Positions 53,619 to 60,343 of a stretch of 64,000 nucleotides of DNA are shown here, in pieces. The notes below the pieces were generated by a model that had not been told where the DNA came from, made no database searches, and saw only the letters and a list, made by a program, of their open reading frames with translations. Source of the DNA: Planctomycetota bacterium (GTDB lineage: Bacteria; Planctomycetota; Planctomycetia; Pirellulales; UBA1268); NCBI GenBank assembly GCA_016872555.1, contig VGZO01000003.1:62001-126000 (forward strand), in the 5' to 3' direction. The position numbers and the translations under genes were made by a program. Numbering within the stretch: the stretch's first letter is position 1; each line of letters begins with the position of its first letter.

Positions 53619-54482
53619 TCAATCCCCGGCCGCGCGGGTCAGCAGGGCGAGCAGCACCGTCTGCTCGATCGATTCGGCGACGAACTCCACGTGTCCGTCG
53701 CCGAACACCACCCCGGCCGCCGTGGGATGGTCGCTCCAGATCTCGTTGTTCTGGCTGGCGTTGATCGGGTTGTTCCACCACTGGTCGAAGATGTTCTGCC
53801 CGTTGGCCCACTCCGACTGGAGCGCCCCGTCGCGTCCCGTGCATTCCGCGACCACCACCGTGTGCGCGAGGCCGTCGGCCACGTCGGCGGCGGCGGTGGA
53901 GCGCTCGTACTGCATCATCCCGGCATGTTCCGGCAACGGCCGGGCCACCGGATAGGCGACACCGTACATCCCGCCGTAGTCGGTGTAGGCGAGCCCGTCG
54001 CCCGGATCCCAGCGGCCATTGCCGTTGCGGTCCCCGGTGGTCGGACCGGTACGGCGAGTGCGCGCGGTGCTCGGGCAGAGGAACAACGGCACCACCGTCG
54101 CCGCCGCGCGGAGGTTCTCGGCGGCGCGGTAGGAACGACCGACGTCGAATGCCGCGGCGGCGCCCGGTTCCTCGACATACGGGAGGATGAACACGTTCCA
54201 GGCGAGCTGCCTCCGCGGCGCCTTGGTCGAGCACTCCAGGCAGCCGAGCGGGAAGCGCTTGCGAGCCGACTCGTGCACCGCGACGGCCTGGCCGAGACCG
54301 CGGAGATTGTTGGCGCAGGCCGTCCGCCGCCCCGCCTCGCGCGCGCCCTGCACCGCCGGCAGGAGCAGGCCGACGAGGAGCCCGACGATCGCGACGACGA
54401 CAAGGACCTCGACGAGCGTCATGCCCGCGCGTGTCGGGCGCGGGGCGGACCGTCGCCACCCGCGCGGCACGAACGGATCCAT
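53619..54482 (-). CDS. DUF1559 pseudopilin-like protein
   Basis: A 287-residue type IV pilin-like protein. A 19-residue basic leader precedes the prepilin cleavage site AG-MTLVEVLVVV. A long hydrophobic helix follows (about 21-47, VAIVGLLVGLLLPAVQ), then AREAGRRTACANNLRGLGQA, the hallmark of DUF1559 proteins. The globular part (about 80-270) has YGGMYGVAYPVARP and FGDGHVEFVAES near the end. DUF1559 proteins are abundant in planctomycetes and generally of unknown role. The N-terminal segment is shorter than usual and Arg-rich. ATG 54482, with GGAG nine bases before. It is the first gene after the riboswitch, 160 bases from its 3' end. Confidence 0.92.
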   Translation of the reverse strand: MDPFVPRGWRRSAPRPTRAGMTLVEVLVVVAIVGLLVGLLLPAVQGAREAGRRTACANNLRGLGQAVAVHESARKRFPLGCLECSTKAPRRQLAWNVFILPYVEEPGAAAAFDVGRSYRAAENLRAAATVVPLFLCPSTARTRRTGPTTGDRNGNGRWDPGDGLAYTDYGGMYGVAYPVARPLPEHAGMMQYERSTAAADVADGLAHTVVVAECTGRDGALQSEWANGQNIFDQWWNNPINASQNNEIWSDHPTAAGVVFGDGHVEFVAESIEQTVLLALLTRAAGD

Positions 54483-54642
54483 AGCGGCTGACTCCGGTGT
54501 GCCGGCTGCATCGGCGACAAGCCACCGAAGCGACGCGCCGCAAGGCGCATCGTCTCCTGAGACCCGACTACCGCGCGATCGAACCGACCGCTGTCGCGGC
54601 CGTGCCGGCCGTCCCGCCCTCGCGGTCCGTCCGACCCATGAT

Positions 54643-54870
54643 GCCGGGGAGGTCTTCTGACTCTCGGGCTCGGCTGCCGTCGGCCTTCTCGCCTCCGCGG
54701 TCTGCCGGGGTTTTCACCCCGGACCGCAGCGGCAATGGATCGATGACGGCATCCTCTTTCCGCCAGGCGGAGCCCGGCGAACATCGCCCGATCACAGCGG
54801 CGGGGCCGTCCCGGATTCGCACCGGTGTTCCCTGTTTGCCCACCGACGCAGCGCGCCGGCAGGCCACCCG
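54643..54870 (-). promoter_or_regulatory. Cobalamin (B12) riboswitch
   Basis: On the minus strand the conserved core reads in order: AAACAGGGAAC, then CCGGTGCGAATCCGG, GACGGCCCCGCCGCTGTGA, and at the 3' end the B12 box GAGTCAGAAGACCTCCC. A long variable stem lies between. The 5' GGGTGGCC side of the closing stem begins at about 54870. Together they are an unambiguous AdoCbl-type switch. It directly follows a promoter (54911-54884). The first gene start is ATG 54482, preceded by a leader without a clear U-tract terminator, so control may be at translation. Confidence 0.93.
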
Positions 54871-54883
54871 GATCGTCGAGCGG

Positions 54884-54911
54884 ATTCTACCGGCGATGGC
54901 GACCCTGTCAA
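54884..54911 (-). promoter_or_regulatory. Strong sigma-70 promoter feeding the riboswitch
   Basis: Minus-strand TTGACA (54911-54906), 16-base spacer, TAGAAT (54889-54884). Predicted start near 54877, just where the riboswitch's first stem begins. This fixes the riboswitch strand and the downstream genes it controls. Confidence 0.78.
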
Positions 54912-55330
54912 TCACCGCGACCCTGCCGGCCGCTGCTCACCGGCAGCGCCGCGCTGCGTTTCACATTGGGCCGATGGCGCGGTCGGTGCCGTCGCGACCC
55001 AGACGGTGGCAAGGGGGTGCGCGGTGCACCTTGCCCGACCGTGCCGAGCGGCATGGATTGCCTGACAGGCACCGTAAGTCGCTTCTCGAAAAATACTTCG
55101 GGCCCGCTCAAGCCTGTTTCCCCAGTCGACCGATACCCCCTTTGTCCCCCGGGGCATCACTGTGCCCGTCGGGCAACCAGGGGGCGGCAGCAACCTGCAA
55201 CGATTCGAGTCACGGACTGGCTCGACAGGCCTGCCGCGGAGCGGTCGTGGATCACAACCTCGGGGTGACACGCCTCGCGAACGGGACGAAGCACTCTCGC
55301 GTGATCCGCAAGCAAAGGAGATGTGGCTCG
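54912..55330 (+). other. Leader region of the cysteine-rich gene
   Basis: About 420 bases with no gene that I can support. A perfect small palindrome (TGCCT-GAC-AGGCA, 55059-55071) and an A-rich pocket (55088-55096) are the only notable features. The ribosome site AAGGAG at 55315-55320 serves the ATG at 55331. A promoter for the cysteine-rich gene must lie here, but no good -35/-10 pair was found. Confidence 0.35.
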
Positions 55331-56173
55331 ATGAAGCGTATGTTTTTCCTCGGTGCGTTGGCCCTCAGCGTCACCGTTTGTAGCCAGTCCTATGGTTTCG
55401 AGATCCTCAACCGGATGCTCGGCCACAAGGGCTGCACGTCGTGCACCGAGCCCGCGTGCGACGCCGGCAACGGCTGTGCGGATGCCTGCGAGCCGACCTG
55501 CGCCGGCGGCGGCGGATGCTTCGGCGGTCGGGGCGGGTGCCTCGATGGCAAGGGTTGCGCGGAGCCGAGCTGCGACGGTGGCAACGGCTGCTCCGAGCCG
55601 GCGTGCGACGCCGGTGTGGGCAACGGCTGCTGCGAGCCGAGCTGCGGAGCGGTGGGTGGTTGCGGCAAGAAGAAGCACAACCTGTTCGGCGGCCTGAAGG
55701 GGCTGTTCGACGGGCTGAAGCGGAAGCACCACGGCTGCACGAGCTGCTGCAGTGAGCCCGCCTGCGGTGCCGGGAATGGCTGTGCCGAGCCCGCCTGCGG
55801 CGCCGGCAACGGTTGCGAGCCCGCCTGCGGTGCCGGGAATGGCTGCGCCGAGCCCGCTTGCGGTGCCGGCAACGGCTGCTGCGAACCGAGCTGCGGTGCG
55901 GTGGTTGCGAAGAAGAAGCATCGTGGGACGCCGATCCTCGACCTCCTCAAGTCGATCCACTCGGCGAAGAAGCGTCACCACGGCTGCACGAGCTGCTGCG
56001 ACTCCGACCCGGGCTGCGGTGCCGAGCCCGACTGTGCGGGCGGCAACGGCTGCTGCGAGCCGGCCTGCGGTGCGGTGAGCCAGATGGTTCCGGCGACCTC
56101 GACGCCCGATGCGTCGGCTGCGAAGAAGACGAGCAAGGTCGTCGCCGTCAGCCGGACCGTTTCGGCGAAGTGA
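55331..56173 (+). CDS. Exported cysteine-rich triplicated protein
   Basis: A 280-residue protein with a signal peptide (MKRMFFLGALALSVTVCSQS, cut near SYG). It contains 38 Cys, 37 after the signal. The chain has three Cys-rich blocks (residues 34-111, 135-191 and 218-249), each starting GCTSC and ending CCEP[SA]CGAV. Inside are repeats such as CGAGNGCAEPA. The blocks are joined by basic amphipathic spacers (KKKHNLFGGLKGLFDGLKRK; KKKHRGTPILDLLKSIHSAK) that end HHGCTSCC. It is probably disulfide cross-linked or metal-binding in the envelope; no enzyme motif is seen. It reads toward a very strong terminator. Confidence 0.85.
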   Translation: MKRMFFLGALALSVTVCSQSYGFEILNRMLGHKGCTSCTEPACDAGNGCADACEPTCAGGGGCFGGRGGCLDGKGCAEPSCDGGNGCSEPACDAGVGNGCCEPSCGAVGGCGKKKHNLFGGLKGLFDGLKRKHHGCTSCCSEPACGAGNGCAEPACGAGNGCEPACGAGNGCAEPACGAGNGCCEPSCGAVVAKKKHRGTPILDLLKSIHSAKKRHHGCTSCCDSDPGCGAEPDCAGGNGCCEPACGAVSQMVPATSTPDASAAKKTSKVVAVSRTVSAK

Positions 56174-56225
56174 ATCTGTCGAGGTCGATGATTCGGTAGT
56201 CCATTGCCCGACTCCGGCCAGTGAG

Positions 56226-56264
56226 CTCCGCCCGGGACGAAAGTCCCGGGCGGAGTTGTTTTTT
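56226..56264 (+). terminator. Strong rho-independent terminator after the cysteine-rich gene
   Basis: A perfect 13-base-pair stem (56226-56238 with 56243-56255) closed by a GAAA tetraloop, then TTGTTTTTT, 52 bases after the stop. The minus-strand ATPase gene ends just beyond it, where the reverse reading lacks a comparable T run, so it is mainly one-directional. Confidence 0.92.
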
Positions 56265-56289
56265 GATCCGCCGGCGTTTCCGGTCGGCC

Positions 56290-56973
56290 TCAGAGCAGGT
56301 CGCCGGCCGCCCCGCGCGCGACGACGCGCCCCGCTGCGAGCTGCACCACCTCGGTCGCGGCCCGGCGCGCGAAACCGTGGTCGTGGGTGACGATCACCAT
56401 CGTCTGCCCCGACCGGGCGAGCTCGGCGACCACCGCGAGCACCTCGCCGGTCATCGCCGGGTCGAGGGAGCTGGTCGGCTCGTCGAACAGCATCACCTTC
56501 GGCTGCATCGCCAGCGCTCGCGCGATCGCCACGCGCTGTTGTTGGCCACCGGAGAGCTGGGATGGGTGCTTGCCGGCATGCTCCTCGAGGCCGACCCGCA
56601 CGAGCAGGTCGGTGGCCCGGCGCCGGGCGACGGCCGGGAGAAGGCCCAGCACCACCCGGGGGGCGAGCATCACGTTGTCGAGCGCGGTGAGGTGGGGAAA
56701 CAGGTTGAACTGCTGGAATACCATCCCCACGTCACGGCGCACGGCCTGGAGGGTGGCGACCGGCTGGGGACCGGCGTCGAGCCGGTGGCCCGCGATCAGC
56801 ACCGATCCCGCGCTGAACTCGGCCAGCCCGGTGAGGCAACGCAGCAGCGTGCTCTTGCCCCCACCGGACGGTCCCACCAGGACCGTCACCGCTCCCGGCG
56901 CGACCGACAGGCTGACGTCGCGAAGGACGGGCTGGCGCGACCGCTCGGCGGAGAGGTTTTCGACTTCGATCAC
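56290..56973 (-). CDS. glnQ: Polar amino-acid ABC transporter ATPase
   Basis: A 227-residue ABC ATPase of the glutamine/polar amino-acid importer class. Walker A is GPSGGGKST (34-42), with Q-loop VFQQFNLFPHLTALDNVM, signature LSGGQQQRVAIARAL and Walker B VMLFDEPTSSLDP, then the H-loop VTHDHGFARR. The GGGKS variant of the P-loop is normal. The start is GTG 56973. It lies 13 bases after the permease-fusion stop, as the last gene of a four-gene run. It energises import across the inner membrane; the solute is probably a polar amino acid. Confidence 0.93.
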   Translation of the reverse strand: MIEVENLSAERSRQPVLRDVSLSVAPGAVTVLVGPSGGGKSTLLRCLTGLAEFSAGSVLIAGHRLDAGPQPVATLQAVRRDVGMVFQQFNLFPHLTALDNVMLAPRVVLGLLPAVARRRATDLLVRVGLEEHAGKHPSQLSGGQQQRVAIARALAMQPKVMLFDEPTSSLDPAMTGEVLAVVAELARSGQTMVIVTHDHGFARRAATEVVQLAAGRVVARGAAGDLL

Positions 56974-56986
56974 GGTGCGCCGTGCC

Positions 56987-58510
56987 TCATCCTGCCGGGC
57001 CGGTTCCCGGCGGCTCCAGCCGGCGCTCGAGGCGCCGGACCCACAGCGCCAGCGGCCAGCTCATCACCAGGTAGAGGATCGCGGTCACCGCAGCCAGCTC
57101 GAAGAACCGCCCCGTGGTCAGCGAGAGGATGTTGTAGCGTTTCGTGAGCTCCATCACGGTGATCACCGAGCAGACGCTCGTGTCCTTGAACAGCGCGATG
57201 AAGTCGCTCGTCACCGGCGGCAGGGCGATCCGCGCCGCCTGCGGTACCACCACGTGCCGCAGCGCCTGGAGGCGCGACATCCCCAGTGCCAGCGCCGCCT
57301 CGAACTGGCCGAGCGGGACCGCCTTGAGCCCGGCGCGGTAGATCTCCGACTCGTAGGCCGAGTAGTTGAGCGCCAGTCCGAGGACGGCCGAGACCAGTGG
57401 CGGGAGCTGGACACCGATCCACGGCACCCGCGGGAGGAGGAAGAAGATCGCGTACAACTGCAGCATCAACGGCGTGCCGCGGAGGATCTCGACGTACACC
57501 GACAGCGTCCTGTCGAGCCAGCGCGGCCCGTACTGCCGGCAGATGGCGACCATGAGCCCGACGACGATCGCCAGCGGAAACGACACGACCGCGAGGAGGA
57601 TCGTCATCCCCGCCCCCTGGAGCAGCGTCGGCACCACGCGCCGCAGCAGGTCGCGGAACTCCGGCACGGCCGCCGGTGCGACGTCTGCGGAGTCACGGAT
57701 GAGGAGCATCTGCTGCCGCCCGCCGAGGTGCCAGCGGTCGTACAGCGCCTCGAGGCTGCCGTCGGCGACCAGGGTTCCCAGGGCCTCGTCGATCGCCGCG
57801 CCGAGGGCGGGGGTGTCGCGGGCGGTGAGCACGGTGTAGACGCCGCCGTTGAACGGGCGGCCGACCATCCGCAAGTCGGGGAACCGGTCGGCGTAAAAGG
57901 TGAAGATACAGTCGTCGAGAACGGCCGCGTCGAGGACGCCGCCCCGGACCTGCTCGAGCGAATCGAGCGTCCCTTCGAACGAGCGGACGAACACCGCCGC
58001 GGGATCCCGGCCACGCATCTCGGTCTCGGCGGCCGATGCCGACAGCACGCCGACCTGCCATGGACCGCGCGGCCCTGGGGCCACCAGCATCTCCGGGGTC
58101 AGGAGTGCGCCGTCGCGCCGGGCGACGATCTGCAGGGCGTAGGCGAAGTAGGGGCGCGAGCAGCCGTAGTCACGCCGCCGCACCGGGGTCGATTCGATGC
58201 CGTTGATCACGCAGTCGGCGACGCCGCCGAGCAGCAGCGGCAAGCGGTCCCAAGCCCCCTGCTGGAACCGTGCCTTGACGCCGAGACGTTCGGCGATCAT
58301 GCCGGCCAACTCGACCTCGAAGCCGGTCAGCCGGCGGGGATCGTCGGCCGCGGGGAAGACGTGGGGCCCGCCTCCCTCCTGATCGGCGGCCCACACGAGC
58401 TCGCCACGGCGACGGACCTCGTCGAGTTCGGCCGCCACCGCGCCTCCGGCACACGCCACCACGGCGAGCGCGAGCCCGGCCGACATCCTCCACCGCGCCG
58501 CCGCGCTCAT
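56987..58510 (-). CDS. Solute-binding protein fused to ABC permease (amino-acid type)
   Basis: 507 residues combining both functions. A signal peptide (to about 27) is followed by a type 3 solute-binding domain (about 28-265: ELDEVRRRGELVWAADQ, LTGFEVELAGMIAERLGV, NGIESTPVRRRDYGCSRPYF). A permease domain with about five membrane segments follows (about 280-500), including VEILRGTPLMLQLYAIFF and the EAA-like loop ALALGMSRLQALRHVVVPQA. The fused form is common in some bacteria (GlnP type). The ATG overlaps the stop of the upstream GTPase gene (ATGA), so the transporter is coupled to the GTPases. The ATPase follows. Confidence 0.92.
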   Translation of the reverse strand: MSAAARWRMSAGLALAVVACAGGAVAAELDEVRRRGELVWAADQEGGGPHVFPAADDPRRLTGFEVELAGMIAERLGVKARFQQGAWDRLPLLLGGVADCVINGIESTPVRRRDYGCSRPYFAYALQIVARRDGALLTPEMLVAPGPRGPWQVGVLSASAAETEMRGRDPAAVFVRSFEGTLDSLEQVRGGVLDAAVLDDCIFTFYADRFPDLRMVGRPFNGGVYTVLTARDTPALGAAIDEALGTLVADGSLEALYDRWHLGGRQQMLLIRDSADVAPAAVPEFRDLLRRVVPTLLQGAGMTILLAVVSFPLAIVVGLMVAICRQYGPRWLDRTLSVYVEILRGTPLMLQLYAIFFLLPRVPWIGVQLPPLVSAVLGLALNYSAYESEIYRAGLKAVPLGQFEAALALGMSRLQALRHVVVPQAARIALPPVTSDFIALFKDTSVCSVITVMELTKRYNILSLTTGRFFELAAVTAILYLVMSWPLALWVRRLERRLEPPGTGPAG

Positions 58511-60342
58511 GGTGCCCTGCTCCGCAGCCGCCCCAGTCCCACCGCGGGTTCGTCGAGTGCCGCGGCCAGCGTGGCGCATCGTTCCGCGAGCCGCCGCTGC
58601 TCGGCGAGGTAGCCGGCCGCCCGTGCGCCGGCGGCCGTGAAATCGGCGAGGAGGGGATCGACGAGGTGGGCGTCGCCGAGCCCCGCCACCAGCCGCTCGA
58701 TGTCGTGGTCGAGCCCGGCGCGGAGGCGCACCAGGAGCAGCCAGCGCAACGCCAGCCCCCACAGCACCAGCCAGACGATCGCCTCCTGGAGGAATCCCGA
58801 TCCGTTGCCCTGTTCCCCCAGCCACAACCGGCGGTGGAAGAAGTCGATACCCTCACGCACGAGGATCAGGACCGCCAGGCCGGAGAACAGGATCTCGAAC
58901 CCCCAGCGCACGGCGCGCCCGTCGAGCCGGCCGCGCCGCTCGGCGACAAGCCGGTCGATGCCGCTGGCCAGCCACAGGCCGGACCGGTCCAGCAGGGCCG
59001 TCACCGTGGATTCGACGGCGGCTTCGTCGAGGCAGGCCCGCCCCACCAGCGGTGGCTGGAGCCGGGCCCGCGCCGCCAGGCCCGCAAGCACGCTCCGCGA
59101 CTGCTCGACCTCCGCCTCGGTGATTCCCAGGTCGTGGAGGTACTGCCACGACGCCCGGCCGGCGGTGACCGGCACGGGCGTCTCGCCGGCGAGCAGCCGA
59201 CCGATGACGCCGCCACCGACCCCGCGCCCGCGGGGCCAGAGATTGGCCAGCGCCGCCACGGCGTGGAGGAAGATCGCGAATGCCCCCCCCTTCCAGCGGT
59301 CGAGCAATTCACCGGTCAGCAGGCGCTGCCAACCGGAACGGCCGGCGCGGAGACGGACGGCGACCGCGTCGGCCAGGCGCCGCTCGAGCCGGGCGCGTTC
59401 CCCGGCCGTGCCGGCCATCAGCGCCGCCACGCCGTCGCCGCAGGGGTCGAGGAGCCGCGACGATTCGCCGAGGAACCAGCCGGCGAGGTCGAGGCTGCCG
59501 GTGCGGCGCACGCGCCGCGCCGCGCGGCCGGCGAGCTCCTCGTCGATCGCCCTCACCAAGGCCGCGAAGCCCGGCTCCGGTGCCAGTCCCGCGGCGCCAC
59601 GCCGGGCCGCGTCGACTCCGTCGACGCGGAAGATGCGCGGCACGGTGAAGCCCTCGGCCTCGAGCTGCCGCTGCCAATCGGCACGGATGTCGTGATCGCG
59701 CTGGGCATGGGTCTGGACGAACAGCAACGGTCGGCCGGGCGCGAACGCCACCACCTCGCGGGCGACGATCCACGAGCGGTACTTCTGCGCCGTCGCCACG
59801 AGGAGGAGAACGTCGCAGGCCGGGAGGATCGCCTCGAGCAGGTCGCGGTTGCGGTTGCCGTCGCTCGGGCGCGGCTCGGCACCGGGAGGGGACGACGATT
59901 GCGTGTCGGGGTCGGGACAATCGACGAGGACCACGTTGGCGACCGCCGGTGCGGTGCTGCGCACGACCCGGGCGCCGATCGCCTCGAGCGGGAGCCACGT
60001 GACGTCGACGTCCGGGGCCGCAACGACCACCGGGGCCACGGTGGTCGGACGGGCGACGTCGCCGGCCGGGCTCACCTCGCCGCCGGCCAGCGCGTTGACC
60101 AGCGTGCTCTTGCCCGTGCCAGTGCCGCCGACGACTCCGACGACGAGGAGCCGCGAAAGCTCGCGCCGTGCCCGGTCGAGGCGCGGCTCGACACCGTCCC
60201 AGGCGGCCTGCACGCCGCGCGCCGGCGGCCATTCCGGAAAGCTCCCCACCCAGGCGCGGATCGAGGTCACGAGCTCGTCGAAGGCGGCGAAGTCGACCTC
60301 CGTGCCCGGGGCGGCGATCGGGTCGTCGGCGGGTCGTGCCAT
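58507..60342 (-). CDS. Dynamin-like/ribosome-binding-type GTPase, second of a pair
   Basis: A 611-residue GTPase. The helical start (about 20-65) is followed by the G1 loop GGTGTGKST (72-80), a G2-like TTVAPVVVA and G3 VLVDCPDPD (D-C-P in place of D-x-x-G, so modified). QKYRSWIVAREV is followed by a G4-like strand ending FVQTHAQRDHD, without the canonical N-K-x-D. The C-terminal half is helical, with membrane-like segments near 480-500 and 530-550, as in bacterial dynamin-type proteins. Substrate or membrane target unknown. It starts one base after the first GTPase's stop and overlaps the transporter gene by ATGA. Confidence 0.82.
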   Translation of the reverse strand: MARPADDPIAAPGTEVDFAAFDELVTSIRAWVGSFPEWPPARGVQAAWDGVEPRLDRARRELSRLLVVGVVGGTGTGKSTLVNALAGGEVSPAGDVARPTTVAPVVVAAPDVDVTWLPLEAIGARVVRSTAPAVANVVLVDCPDPDTQSSSPPGAEPRPSDGNRNRDLLEAILPACDVLLLVATAQKYRSWIVAREVVAFAPGRPLLFVQTHAQRDHDIRADWQRQLEAEGFTVPRIFRVDGVDAARRGAAGLAPEPGFAALVRAIDEELAGRAARRVRRTGSLDLAGWFLGESSRLLDPCGDGVAALMAGTAGERARLERRLADAVAVRLRAGRSGWQRLLTGELLDRWKGGAFAIFLHAVAALANLWPRGRGVGGGVIGRLLAGETPVPVTAGRASWQYLHDLGITEAEVEQSRSVLAGLAARARLQPPLVGRACLDEAAVESTVTALLDRSGLWLASGIDRLVAERRGRLDGRAVRWGFEILFSGLAVLILVREGIDFFHRRLWLGEQGNGSGFLQEAIVWLVLWGLALRWLLLVRLRAGLDHDIERLVAGLGDAHLVDPLLADFTAAGARAAGYLAEQRRLAERCATLAAALDEPAVGLGRLRSRAP

Positions 60343-60343
60343 G

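Noticed and set aside
54601..54645. GC hairpin GGCCG-GCA-CGGCC downstream of the riboswitch as a terminator
   Set aside because: Minus-strand stem of five base pairs without a U tract; not convincing as an intrinsic terminator.
55059..55071. Palindrome TGCCT-GAC-AGGCA as an operator for the cysteine-rich gene
   Set aside because: Only five-base arms, one copy, and no promoter boxes at a matching position; noted but not supported.
55390..55950. Gln/Pro/Ala repeat frame opposite the cysteine-rich gene
   Set aside because: Apparent protein repeats are only the reverse reading of the DNA repeats coding the Cys blocks; no ribosome site.
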